Below, one piece after another: positions 48,541-56,657 of a stretch of 64,000 nt of DNA (the first letter of the stretch is position 1; each line of letters opens with the position of its first letter). A program made the position numbers and the translations under genes. The notes below the pieces were generated by a model. The model saw nothing but the letters and a program-made list of their open reading frames with translations, had not been told where the DNA came from and did no database searches. Origin of the DNA: Sphingomonas hengshuiensis (GTDB taxonomy: Bacteria > Pseudomonadota > Alphaproteobacteria > Sphingomonadales > Sphingomonadaceae); assembly GCA_003240755.1 (NCBI GenBank), contig QFNF01000001.1, positions 62,001-126,000 of the forward strand. The letters run 5' to 3'.

Positions 48541-48571
48541 CAGGTTTAACGATCAACCTGCCCGGCGACAA
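48541..48571 (-). promoter_or_regulatory. TonB receptor promoter with LacI-type operator
   Basis: CAGGTTTAACGATCAACCTG (48541-48560) has 6-bp perfect arms around the core GTTTAACGAT, which also occurs at 51229-51244. On the minus strand -35 TTGTCG (48571-48566) and -10 TAAACC (48548-48543) are 17 bases apart and the palindrome covers the -10, so a bound repressor would block transcription of the receptor. Confidence 0.6.
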
Positions 48572-48669
48572 GTGTCCTTGTGCGGTAGCGTACGCTGCAA
48601 CCGGACGATCGGAAACGCTGCGTGCCGCGTCACCCGAGCGTCAGCTCCGGGGCGGCGTGCCTGCGGATG

Positions 48670-48855
48670 CTACAGCAACTGCCACGCCGCATAGCCGCCC
48701 AGCAGCACCGCGGCGGCGGCCGACATGCCGAGAAGCACATAGCCGAGATAGGTCATCATCGGCGGATTCGGCCGCTGCATCCGCTGGTTGCGCGACGCCG
48801 CCGACAGGATGAAGCTTGCCAGCAACCCATAGGTAAACACTGCGGTCTCGACCAT
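48670..48855 (-). CDS. Small two-helix membrane protein of unknown function
   Basis: 61 residues. Hydrophobic helices at about residues 4-18 (AVFTYGLLASFILSA) and 36-60 (TYLGYVLLGMSAAAAVLLGGYAAW), separated by the basic loop SRNQRMQRPNPPM. No family is recognised. It lies between the TonB receptor promoter and the ABC ATPase gene, on the same strand as both. The GTG/ATG extensions upstream add a charged non-hydrophobic stretch, so the shorter start is preferred. Confidence 0.55.
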   Translation of the reverse strand: MVETAVFTYGLLASFILSAASRNQRMQRPNPPMMTYLGYVLLGMSAAAAVLLGGYAAWQLL

Positions 48856-48992
48856 CGCCCGCTCGATCCTCTGCTCGTTACGCGGGCATGCCCCCCGGCT
48901 CTTCCGCGCCTGCGGATAAGGCATAGCTTTTGCCGGCTATCAAGCAGTTAACACGCGATCTGCCGTTCATCCGGGTCGGTTCGCCGGTTGGC

Positions 48993-50081
48993 TCAACCGG
49001 ACGGCGGGCGGACCGCCTGGCCGCTGGCGTCGAACACCAGCAACCGCGCCGGATCGGCATATAGCGTGACCGCTCCGGACATCGCGCGATGCCCGTCCAG
49101 CCTGGCGCGGAATGCGTCGCCGGCCGCGAGGTGGCCATACAGATGGGTCGAATGGCCCAGCGCCTCGACCGCCTCGACCGTCATCGGCAGCGCGACCGCG
49201 CCGGGGCCCGCCTCCAGCCGGAGATGCTCGGGCCGCAGCCCCAGCGTCGCACGATCCCCGATGCCGAGCGCCGGGCCGCAATCGCATGCGAAGCGCAGGC
49301 CCCCGACGCTTTCGAACCGCGTCGTCGCCCCGTCGCGCCCGACGACGGTGGTATCGAGCAGGTTGATGCGCGGGCTGCCGATGAACCCCGCGGTAAAGAC
49401 ATTGGCCGGGCGGTCATAGACGTCCAGCGGGGTGCCGACCTGCGCGATCCGCCCCCGGTCGAGGATCACCAGCCGGTCGGCCAGCGTCATCGCCTCCACC
49501 TGATCGTGCGTCACATAGATCATCGTGGCGCCCAGCCGCCGGTGCAGCGCGGCCAGTTCGTGGCGCATCCGCACGCGCAGGTCGGCGTCGAGGTTGGACA
49601 ACGGCTCGTCGAACAGGAAGATGGCGGGATCGCGCACGATCGCCCGGCCGATGGCCACCCGCTGGCGCTGTCCGCCCGACAACTGGTGCGGCATCCGGTC
49701 GAGCAGCGCGTCGAGTTCGAGGATCTGCGCGGCACGGGCCACGCTTTCCGCGATACGCGCCTTGCCGACCTTCATGTTCTTCAGGCCGAAGCCCAGATTT
49801 TCCGCCACCGTCATGTGCGGGTAGAGCGCATAGGACTGGAACACCATCGCCACGCCGCGGTCCGATGCCGGCACCCGCGTCACGTCGCGCCCGCCGATCG
49901 AAATGCGCCCGCCGCCCGCCGTCTCCAGCCCGGCGATCATCCTGAGCACGGTCGACTTGCCGCAGCCCGACGACCCGACCAGCACGACGAATTCCCCGGC
50001 GGCCACGTCGAGGTCGATGCCGCGGATCGTCTGCGTCCCGCCATAGGACTTGGTCAGCCCTTCCAGCACCAGTGCGCTCAT
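48993..50081 (-). CDS. ABC sugar transporter ATP-binding protein (MalK/UgpC type)
   Basis: 362 residues. Walker A GSSGCGKST is at residues 36-44, signature LSGGQRQRVAIGRA and Walker B IFLFDEPLSNLDADLR follow, then the H-loop VTHDQVEAMTLADR. A C-terminal regulatory TOBE region with LGLRPEHLRL makes it the MalK/UgpC type that energises CUT1 oligosaccharide importers. The start overlaps the LacI stop (ATGA). Its permeases and binding protein are in the divergent operon at 52566-55566, so expression of the ATPase is tied to the regulator. Confidence 0.93.
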   Translation of the reverse strand: MSALVLEGLTKSYGGTQTIRGIDLDVAAGEFVVLVGSSGCGKSTVLRMIAGLETAGGGRISIGGRDVTRVPASDRGVAMVFQSYALYPHMTVAENLGFGLKNMKVGKARIAESVARAAQILELDALLDRMPHQLSGGQRQRVAIGRAIVRDPAIFLFDEPLSNLDADLRVRMRHELAALHRRLGATMIYVTHDQVEAMTLADRLVILDRGRIAQVGTPLDVYDRPANVFTAGFIGSPRINLLDTTVVGRDGATTRFESVGGLRFACDCGPALGIGDRATLGLRPEHLRLEAGPGAVALPMTVEAVEALGHSTHLYGHLAAGDAFRARLDGHRAMSGAVTLYADPARLLVFDASGQAVRPPSG

Positions 50082-51154
50082 TCGGTTTCCAGCTCCCATG
50101 CCGCCGCGCTGCTGTCGCCCGCCACGAACTGCGCGGCGATGCGGATCGGCGTCCCCGCCTGTGCCGGCGCGCGCAGCAGCGCTTCGGCCGCCCTGCGCCC
50201 CTTTTCGAACGCGTTCTGGCGTACGGTGGTCAGCTTCATGCCGTCCGGCGGGCGGCCGGGCGGGTCGATCCCGTCATAGCCCGTCACCGACATGCGCCGC
50301 GGTACCGACAGCCCCAGCGCCTGGCACCGGGCGACGACGCCATGCGCCAGCCGGTCGGAAAAGCACACCATCGCGGTCAGGTCGTGCCGGCGTCGCAGCA
50401 GCCGGTCGACCGCGCGCTGGCCGCCGTCCTCGTCATTGGGCGTCTCGCACACCAGCACGCCCTCGGGTGCGACGCCCGCCGCGTCGAACGCGTCGCGGCA
50501 GCCGAGCACGCGTTCGTGCACGACATGGTTCTCGTCCGACACGTCATGGCCCAGCGTGAAGACGTCGCCATGATCCTGCGACCACGGAAAGGTGACGATC
50601 GCGATCTGGCGATGGCCGAGTGCCAGCAGGTGCGACACCGTCTCGCGCATCATCGCGCGGTCGTTGGTCAGCACGCTCGGCAATTCGGGCGCGTCGAAAT
50701 CGACCACCACCGTCGGCAGCCCGCGTGCCAGCGCCTTGCGGATCGTCGGATGGCTCCTGTACGGTGCGTTCAGGATATAGCCGTCGACGATCGCGGTCAG
50801 ATTGTCGAACCGTTCGGGATGCCGGTCCTTGAGCGGGATCAGCACGATGTTCGCGCCTTCCTCCTCGCACACCGACGATATGCCGCGCAGGAACGCGATG
50901 TCGTGCGCGTCGGTGAAGGCATAGCTCAACTGGTCGTTGAACAGCACGCCGATCGCGCCGCAGCGCCCGGTGCGCAGCGACCGCGCGGCGGGATTCGGCC
51001 CTTCGTAATGGACCTGCGCGGCATGGGCGAAGATGCGGTCGCGCAGCTCCTTCGACACCTTGGCCGGGTTGTTCCACGCGTTCGACACCGACGTATGGGT
51101 GACGCCCAGGTCCGACGCGATCGATTTGAGCGTGGCGCGTTTCGCGCGGGCCAT
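50078..51154 (-). CDS. LacI-family transcriptional regulator of the glycan locus
   Basis: 358 residues. The N-terminal HTH (ATLKSIASDLGVTHTSVSNAW) and hinge (NPAARSLRTGRCGAIGVLFND) precede a sugar-binding core. Recognition-helix residues differ from classical LacI: VTHTSVSNA in place of VSYQTVSRV, so the usual Arg22 is Asn. This agrees with an operator lacking the standard AAGCGCTT centre. A GGAGAGGAC ribosome-binding site precedes the ATG. It is coupled to the ABC ATPase and is divergent from the operon starting at 51292. Confidence 0.92.
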   Translation of the reverse strand: MARAKRATLKSIASDLGVTHTSVSNAWNNPAKVSKELRDRIFAHAAQVHYEGPNPAARSLRTGRCGAIGVLFNDQLSYAFTDAHDIAFLRGISSVCEEEGANIVLIPLKDRHPERFDNLTAIVDGYILNAPYRSHPTIRKALARGLPTVVVDFDAPELPSVLTNDRAMMRETVSHLLALGHRQIAIVTFPWSQDHGDVFTLGHDVSDENHVVHERVLGCRDAFDAAGVAPEGVLVCETPNDEDGGQRAVDRLLRRRHDLTAMVCFSDRLAHGVVARCQALGLSVPRRMSVTGYDGIDPPGRPPDGMKLTTVRQNAFEKGRRAAEALLRAPAQAGTPIRIAAQFVAGDSSAAAWELETE

Positions 51155-51208
51155 GATGTCCTCTCCGGGTGGTTGTTCCACCGTCCTGCGCCTGCCTAAC
51201 CCGCCGCC

Positions 51209-51244
51209 TTGACACCTGCAACCGCCAATGTTTAACGATAAACA
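51209..51244 (+). promoter_or_regulatory. Promoter and operator of the glycan operon
   Basis: TTGACA (51209-51214) is followed after 17-18 bases by a weak -10 (TTAACG or TAACGA, 51232-51238). TGTTTAACGATAAACA (51229-51244) has perfect 6-bp arms and covers that -10. The opposite-strand LacI/ATPase promoter may use TTGCAG (51221-51216), leaving the operator just upstream of its -35, so one site could control both directions. Confidence 0.65.
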
Positions 51245-51291
51245 CATCGCCACCCGGGAATCCCCGGGGGCGCAGGAGAGGAACGGTCCCG

Positions 51292-52569
51292 ATGGTCGAC
51301 AGGAAGGCCCTGCGCGTTCGATCGCTCCTGTGCGCTGCGCTGCTGGGGATCGCGTCGCCGTTCGCACTGCCGGTCGCGGCCGCCCGGTCGGCTGCGCCCG
51401 CCGCGACGGTTCCCCGCATCAACCTGGCGCATCTCGACCATCTCTATGCCGAGACGGCGGTCGACGGCGAGCGGGTCGGGGTGGTGCACATCTATAGCGA
51501 GGCCCCCGATTTCCGCTTCGCGATCGAGCCGCGCGAAGGATTCACCTGCGTCGACGACGTGGCGCGCGCGATCGTGCTGCTTTCCGCCACGCCGCGCCCC
51601 GATGCGCGGCGGCTGCACCAGATCGAGATGCTGACGAAATTCGTGCTGCGTATGCAGGCGGATAATGGCTATTTCCACAATTTCCTGTGGGGGAACGGGC
51701 GGATCAACCGCGAATACCGCACCTCGCTGGCCGAGCTGAACTGGTGGTCGCTGCGCGCGCTGTGGGGGCTGGAGGCGGCGCTGCCGCACCTCCCCGCCGC
51801 CACCGCCGCCCGCGCGCGGAGCGCGGCCGACCGCCTGGTCGCGAACCTGACGCGGGACCTGCCGGTCGGTGCCGCGGGGACGACCCGCGTCGCCGGCATC
51901 GACGTGCCGACCTGGCTGCCGCTCGAATCGGGCGCCGATGCCGGATCGACCGCGCTGCTGGGGCTGCTGCCGCATTATGCCCGTACCCGCGATCCGGCGA
52001 CACGCGCGCTGATCGGGCGGATCGGCGAGGGCATGCTGATGATGCAGGCGGGCGATGCGCGCCGGTTTCCGCACGGCGCCCATCTGAGCTGGCGCAACCA
52101 GTGGCATGCGTGGGGCAATGCCCAGGCCTATGCCCTGCTGCGCGCGGGCAAGCTGCTCGGCCGGCGCGACTTCATCGACAGCGCGTTGCGCGAGGTCGAT
52201 CATTTCTATCCCTATCTGTTGCGCATCGGCATGCGCTCCGGCTTCACGCTGCAGGGGGCGGGCGACGGCTTCACAGCCCGCGACGCGCAGCGCTTTCCGC
52301 AGATCGCCTATGGCATCAGCCCGATGATCCTCGCCGCGACCGAGGCGTGGCGCCAGACCGGCGAGGAACGCTACCGCGCCATCGCCGGGCGGCTCGCGAC
52401 ATGGTTCACCGGCGCCAACGACGCCCGCCGGCCGATCTATGACCCGGCAAGCGGCCGCGTGCTCGACGGGATCAACGGCAAGGGTTCGGTCAACCCGAAT
52501 TCCGGTGCCGAATCGACGATCGAGGGACTGTTCGCGCTGACCGCCCTTCATGGCACCCCGTTGCCGTGA
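51292..52569 (+). CDS. Exported helical-toroid protein, probable glycoside-hydrolase-like
   Basis: 425 residues with a signal peptide (VRSLLCAALLGIASPFALPVAAA). The mature part has repeated helical pairs with conserved aromatics and acids: EGFTCVDDVARAIVLL, DNGYFHNFLWGNGRINREYRTS, NWWSLRALWGLEAALPHL, GAHLSWRNQWHAWGNAQAYALL and GKGSVNPNSGAEST. The CVDDVARA motif recalls the CVDDNARAL motif of (alpha/alpha)6-type domains attached to some glycosyltransferases. It is the first gene of the operon and probably trims or binds the oligosaccharide in the periplasm. No CAZy family can be assigned with confidence. Confidence 0.7.
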   Translation: MVDRKALRVRSLLCAALLGIASPFALPVAAARSAAPAATVPRINLAHLDHLYAETAVDGERVGVVHIYSEAPDFRFAIEPREGFTCVDDVARAIVLLSATPRPDARRLHQIEMLTKFVLRMQADNGYFHNFLWGNGRINREYRTSLAELNWWSLRALWGLEAALPHLPAATAARARSAADRLVANLTRDLPVGAAGTTRVAGIDVPTWLPLESGADAGSTALLGLLPHYARTRDPATRALIGRIGEGMLMMQAGDARRFPHGAHLSWRNQWHAWGNAQAYALLRAGKLLGRRDFIDSALREVDHFYPYLLRIGMRSGFTLQGAGDGFTARDAQRFPQIAYGISPMILAATEAWRQTGEERYRAIAGRLATWFTGANDARRPIYDPASGRVLDGINGKGSVNPNSGAESTIEGLFALTALHGTPLP

Positions 52570-53849
52570 CGCGCCGCCGCGATGCCCTGCGACTGGCGCT
52601 GGGGGGGATGGCGCTGCTCGCCGGCTGCAACGGCCGGCGTGCCGAGAAGCGCACCGACCGCATCCAGCTATGGGTCGCGCCCAATGCGGCGGAGGAAAGC
52701 TTCTGGAAGGTCGCGGTCGCCCGGTGGAATGCGGCGAAGCTCGGCCTGCCGGTATCGTTCACCACCATCCCGACGGCAGGTAATTCGGAGGATACCGTGC
52801 TGTCGGCGCTGGTCGCGGGGACCGAACCCGATCTGTGCACCAACGTCTTTTCCGGATTCGCGGTACAATTGGCGGCGCTGGGGCAGGTGGCGAACCTTGC
52901 CGCGATGCCGGGCTTTGGCGAACTGCTTCGCCGACGGCACATGGCGTCGATCATGCCCGGCTGGACGCAGGGAGGGCAGGTCGTCGCGCTGCCGATCTAT
53001 TCCAGCCCGACGCTGATCTGGTGGCGCGCCGACCTGCTCGAACGCCACGGCCTGTCCGCGCCGCCCGTCACCTATGACGAACTCTACGGATTTTGCGAAC
53101 GCTACGGCATCGCCAGCACCCGCTACGGGATGCAGGTCGTCGCCGGGCGGGCGTGGCAGGACCGCTGGTTCGACTTCATCTCCTATTATTACGCCGCCTC
53201 GGGCGGGCAGCCCTATCTGGCCGGATCGCGGGCGCTGTACGACAATGGCGCGGGGGGCCAGGCGGCGGGGTTCATCGACCGCATGTTCCGCAAAGGGTGG
53301 ACCGCGCTGGACTTCGATGCGGAGGAACCGCTGGTATCGGGTCTTGCCGCAGGCGCCGTGCGCGGCCCATGGGATGTCGAGCGCTTCGCCAACATCTATC
53401 CCGACACGCTGGCGCGGATCGCGGTCGGGCCGATGCTGGCGCAGGCCCCGGCATCGGGCCCGCGATCGACCTTTTCCGACAGCAAGGGCGTGGTGATTTT
53501 TCGCCGCAGCCGGGTCCAGCGCGAGGCGTTCGCGTTCCTGACCTGGGTGCTGGGCGAAGAGGCGCTGAACCTGCTGTGGTTGCAGCGGACCGGCCTGTCG
53601 CCTGCGCGCGACGACCTGCTGACCAATCCCGCCTTCGCCGATTATTATCGCGGCAACCCGCTGGCGCGCGCCTATGCCGACCATGTCGCGACCGCGCGGC
53701 CCCCGGCGCTGTCCGAACATACCATCGATATCCAGAAGATCATGAGCGCGCGGCTGGTCGAACCGCTGATGCTGGGCACGGCCGCGCCGGCCGTCGCGCT
53801 TGCCGATGCGGTCGCGCGGACCGACCGGATGCTGGAGGTGCAGGGATGA
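52566..53849 (+). CDS. Sugar ABC transporter substrate-binding lipoprotein
   Basis: 427 residues. The lipobox ALLAGC gives a lipidated Cys near residue 19. The extracellular solute-binding family 1 pattern is visible: IQLWVAPNAAEESFWKVAVARWN, ALVAGTEPDLCTNVFSGF, LPIYSSPTLIWWRADLLERHG and the C-terminal AFLTWVLGEEALNLLW. The GTG start overlaps the upstream stop (GTGA). As a CUT1 binding protein it should bind the imported oligosaccharide and feed the two permeases that follow. Confidence 0.92.
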   Translation: MTRRRDALRLALGGMALLAGCNGRRAEKRTDRIQLWVAPNAAEESFWKVAVARWNAAKLGLPVSFTTIPTAGNSEDTVLSALVAGTEPDLCTNVFSGFAVQLAALGQVANLAAMPGFGELLRRRHMASIMPGWTQGGQVVALPIYSSPTLIWWRADLLERHGLSAPPVTYDELYGFCERYGIASTRYGMQVVAGRAWQDRWFDFISYYYAASGGQPYLAGSRALYDNGAGGQAAGFIDRMFRKGWTALDFDAEEPLVSGLAAGAVRGPWDVERFANIYPDTLARIAVGPMLAQAPASGPRSTFSDSKGVVIFRRSRVQREAFAFLTWVLGEEALNLLWLQRTGLSPARDDLLTNPAFADYYRGNPLARAYADHVATARPPALSEHTIDIQKIMSARLVEPLMLGTAAPAVALADAVARTDRMLEVQG

Positions 53850-54721
53850 CGACGCGCTGGTCGCGGGAGGCGGTGATCGGGCTGGCGCTGGCCGGGGCCT
53901 ATCTGCTGTTCACCGCCATATTCTGGGCCTATCCGTTCTTCTGGCTGGCCAGGCTGTCGGTGACGCAGTGGCGTTTCTTCGACGAGCCGGTGTTCACGGG
54001 TGCGCGCAACCTGTTGCGGACGGTGCAGGATCCGCAATTCCTGCAGGCCTTGTGGAATGTCGTGCGCTTCCTCGGCTTCTACCTGCCGATCGCGTTCGGC
54101 GGCGCGCTGGTCGTCGCGTTCGGGTTGCGGCATGTCGGGCGGGGCAAGGCGTTCGTGGCGCTCTGCTTCCTGCTGTCGAACGTGTCGTCGGGCGTCGCGC
54201 TGTCGCTGGTGTTCGCCAAGGTATTCAGTTCGACCGGGCCGCTCAACGCGCTGCTGTTCGAGCTGGTGGGGGTGCGGGTGCCGTGGACCAACGATCCGAC
54301 GCTGGCGATGCTGGCGATCGCGCTGGTCGTCGCGTGGAAGTTCGTCGGCTATTATGGGCTGATCCTCTATTCGGGGCTGCTGGCGATCCCGAAGGAAATC
54401 TATGACGCCGCACGGCTCGATCATGCGGGGCCGTGGACGCGCCTTACCCGCATCACGCTGCCGATGATGAACCCGCAACTGATGATGGTGCTGACCTTTG
54501 CGATCCTCGTGTCGTTCGGGCTGTTCACCGAACCGTTCATCATCACCGGCGGCGGCCCCAGCGACAGCACCGCGACGCCGCAGATGATGATCTACGAGAC
54601 CGCGTTCCGTCGGCTGCAACCCAGCCATGCGGCGATGATGAGCATCCTCGTGGCGCTCGTCACCTATGCGCTGGTGCAGCTCGCCCGGCGGCTGTTCGAA
54701 CGAAAGGTCGTGCTGGCATGA
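53846..54721 (+). CDS. Sugar ABC transporter permease 1 (MalF/UgpA type)
   Basis: 291 residues with six predicted helices. The EAA loop that docks with the ATPase is EIYDAARLDHAGPWTRLTRITLPMMNP. GPLNALLFELVGVRVPWTNDPTLAMLAI and FIITGGGPSDSTATPQMMIYETAF are typical of MalF/UgpA proteins. The start overlaps the binding-protein stop (ATGA). It pairs with permease 2. Confidence 0.94.
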   Translation: MTTRWSREAVIGLALAGAYLLFTAIFWAYPFFWLARLSVTQWRFFDEPVFTGARNLLRTVQDPQFLQALWNVVRFLGFYLPIAFGGALVVAFGLRHVGRGKAFVALCFLLSNVSSGVALSLVFAKVFSSTGPLNALLFELVGVRVPWTNDPTLAMLAIALVVAWKFVGYYGLILYSGLLAIPKEIYDAARLDHAGPWTRLTRITLPMMNPQLMMVLTFAILVSFGLFTEPFIITGGGPSDSTATPQMMIYETAFRRLQPSHAAMMSILVALVTYALVQLARRLFERKVVLA

Positions 54722-55566
54722 CGCGGGTGAAGGCGTTGCTCGGCAGGCGGACGCCCGGTGGATGGGCAGCGGCGATCGCCGTCTATGCGCTGGCGCTGTC
54801 GTGGCTCTATCCGTTCGCGTGGATGGTGGCCGCGTCGCTCAAGCCCGCCGCGCAGATCTACAGCACCGGGCTGTTCGAGGGCGATTTCACGTTCGACAAC
54901 TTCGCCTTCCTGTTCGCGACCGCCGACAAGCTCGACCGGCCGTTCCTGGGGGCGTTGGGCGTGTCGAGCGTCGTGACGCTGACCGTTACCGCATCGGTGC
55001 TGCTCAGCTCGGCGTTCATCGCCTTTGCGCTGGCGCGGATGCGGTTTCCGGGGCGCAGGCTGTTCGGCGATTTCCTGTTGCTGCAGATGGTCATCCCCAC
55101 CAGCATGTTCATCCTGCCGCTGTTCGTGCTGGTGCAGGAAATGGGCCTGCTCAATTCACTGGGGGCGCTGATCCTGCCGTCGATGATGTCGGGCTGGGGC
55201 ATCTACATGATGTCGCAGTCGTTCCGGACGATGCCCGAGGAGTATTTCGACGCGGCGCGGCTCGACCGGGCGAGCCTGTGGCAGACGGTGACGAAGATCG
55301 TCGTGCCGCTGAACAAGTCGATCATCGCCATCGTCGCGCTGTTCACCTTCACCGGCACATGGGACAATTTCCTGTGGCCGCTGATCGCGATTTCCGACAC
55401 CGACCGCATGCCGCTGTCGGTGCTGCTGGCGACGTTCAGCAAGCAATATGGCGGCTATGCCGGGCCGGTGATGGCGGGCGCGGTGTTGCAGACGCTGCCG
55501 CTGGTCCTGCTGTTCCTGCTGTTCCGCCGCCATTTCCTCCAGGGCATGTCGTTGTCGCTGAAGTGA
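54718..55566 (+). CDS. Sugar ABC transporter permease 2 (MalG/UgpE type)
   Basis: 282 residues, six predicted helices. The N-terminus YPFAWMVAASLKPAAQIYSTG and the EAA loop EEYFDAARLDRASLWQTVTKIVVPLNKS are typical of MalG/UgpE. It ends LFRRHFLQGMSLSLK. Start and permease 1 stop overlap as ATGA. With permease 1 and the divergently encoded ATPase it forms a complete CUT1 importer. Confidence 0.94.
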   Translation: MTRVKALLGRRTPGGWAAAIAVYALALSWLYPFAWMVAASLKPAAQIYSTGLFEGDFTFDNFAFLFATADKLDRPFLGALGVSSVVTLTVTASVLLSSAFIAFALARMRFPGRRLFGDFLLLQMVIPTSMFILPLFVLVQEMGLLNSLGALILPSMMSGWGIYMMSQSFRTMPEEYFDAARLDRASLWQTVTKIVVPLNKSIIAIVALFTFTGTWDNFLWPLIAISDTDRMPLSVLLATFSKQYGGYAGPVMAGAVLQTLPLVLLFLLFRRHFLQGMSLSLK

Positions 55567-55598
55567 CGCCCCCTCCAGAAGGCCCAGAAGGATTGCCC

Positions 55599-56657
55599 AT
55601 GCTACAGCGTTCCCCGCGCAACCCGATCGTCACGCCCGAAACTGTCCGCCCCAGCCGTCCCGACTGGCAGGTCGACGGCACGTTCAATGCCGGCGTGGCG
55701 CGGTTCGGGGCAGAGACGATCCTGCTGGTCCGCGTCGCCGAAAGCGTCGCAGGGCGCGCGGAAGGCGAGGTCCGCGTGCCGTTGCTGGAGGAAGCGGGCG
55801 GGGCATGGACCTGTACCACGCGCGGCTTTCGCAGCGACGATCCGGCCTACGACTTTTCCGACCCGCGCATGGTGCGATCGCGTGCCGATCCGCGCGACGT
55901 GTTCCTGACGTCGCTGTCCCACCTGCGGCTGGCCCGGAGCCGCGATGGCGAGACCTTCGTCGTCGACGACACGCCGTTCCTGTTCCCCGCCAACCGCAGC
56001 GAGCGCTTCGGGTGCGAGGATGCCCGCATCACCGCGATCGAAGGGCGCTGGTACATCAACTATACCGCCGTCTCCGACCTCGGCATCGCCACCGCGCTGG
56101 CCGTGACCGACGATTTCGTGAACGTCCGGCGGCTGGGCATCATCCATGCCCCCGACAATCGCGACGTGTGCCTGTTCCCGCGCCGGATCGACGGGCGCTA
56201 CTGGTGCCTGCACCGCCCGGCGCCGCTGCATCTGGGGCGCCCCGAAATCTGGATCGCGCAGTCCCCCGACCTGCTGCACTGGGGCGACCACCGCCACCTT
56301 GCCGGCCATGTTCCGGGCGGCTGGGAGGACAACAAGATCGGCGGCGGCGCGCAGATGATCGAGACGGATCGCGGCTGGCTGCAAATCTATCACGGCGTCG
56401 ATGCCGGGCAGCGCTACCGCCTCGGCGCGCTGCTGCTCGACCTCGACGATCCGCGCATCGTGCGCGCGCGGCTGGCACAGCCGCTGGCCGAACCGGTCGA
56501 GCCGTATGAGCGCAGCGGCTTCTTCGACAATGTCGTGTTCAGTTGCGGCGCGCTGGTCGAGGGGGAGACCTTGCGCGTCTATTACGGCGCCGCCGACCGG
56601 GTGATGGCGCTGGGCACGGTGGCACTGCCCGACCTGTGGCAGGCGATGGGGGTATGA
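55599..56657 (+). CDS. GH130 family beta-mannoside phosphorylase or hydrolase
   Basis: 352 residues, no signal peptide, so cytoplasmic. GH130 hallmarks: NPIVTPETVRPSRPDWQVDGTFN at the N-terminus, the catalytic acid Asp141 in FGCEDARITAIEGRWY, LHRP, the segment WEDNKIGGG then GWLQIYHGVD, and GLL-type end motifs GALLLDLDDPRIV, YERSGFFDNVVFSCG and RVYYGAAD. GH130 enzymes phosphorolyse or hydrolyse beta-1,2- or beta-1,4-mannosides. Phosphorylase versus hydrolase depends on phosphate-binding residues I cannot place without an alignment. The EDAR form (not EDPR) is notable. It lies 33 bases after permease 2. Confidence 0.9.
   Translation: MLQRSPRNPIVTPETVRPSRPDWQVDGTFNAGVARFGAETILLVRVAESVAGRAEGEVRVPLLEEAGGAWTCTTRGFRSDDPAYDFSDPRMVRSRADPRDVFLTSLSHLRLARSRDGETFVVDDTPFLFPANRSERFGCEDARITAIEGRWYINYTAVSDLGIATALAVTDDFVNVRRLGIIHAPDNRDVCLFPRRIDGRYWCLHRPAPLHLGRPEIWIAQSPDLLHWGDHRHLAGHVPGGWEDNKIGGGAQMIETDRGWLQIYHGVDAGQRYRLGALLLDLDDPRIVRARLAQPLAEPVEPYERSGFFDNVVFSCGALVEGETLRVYYGAADRVMALGTVALPDLWQAMGV

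Noticed and set aside
45718..48549. Open frame of 943 codons opposite the TonB receptor gene
   Set aside because: The translation is low-complexity and charge-rich. The receptor gene on the other strand is full-length, with signal peptide, plug and terminal Phe.
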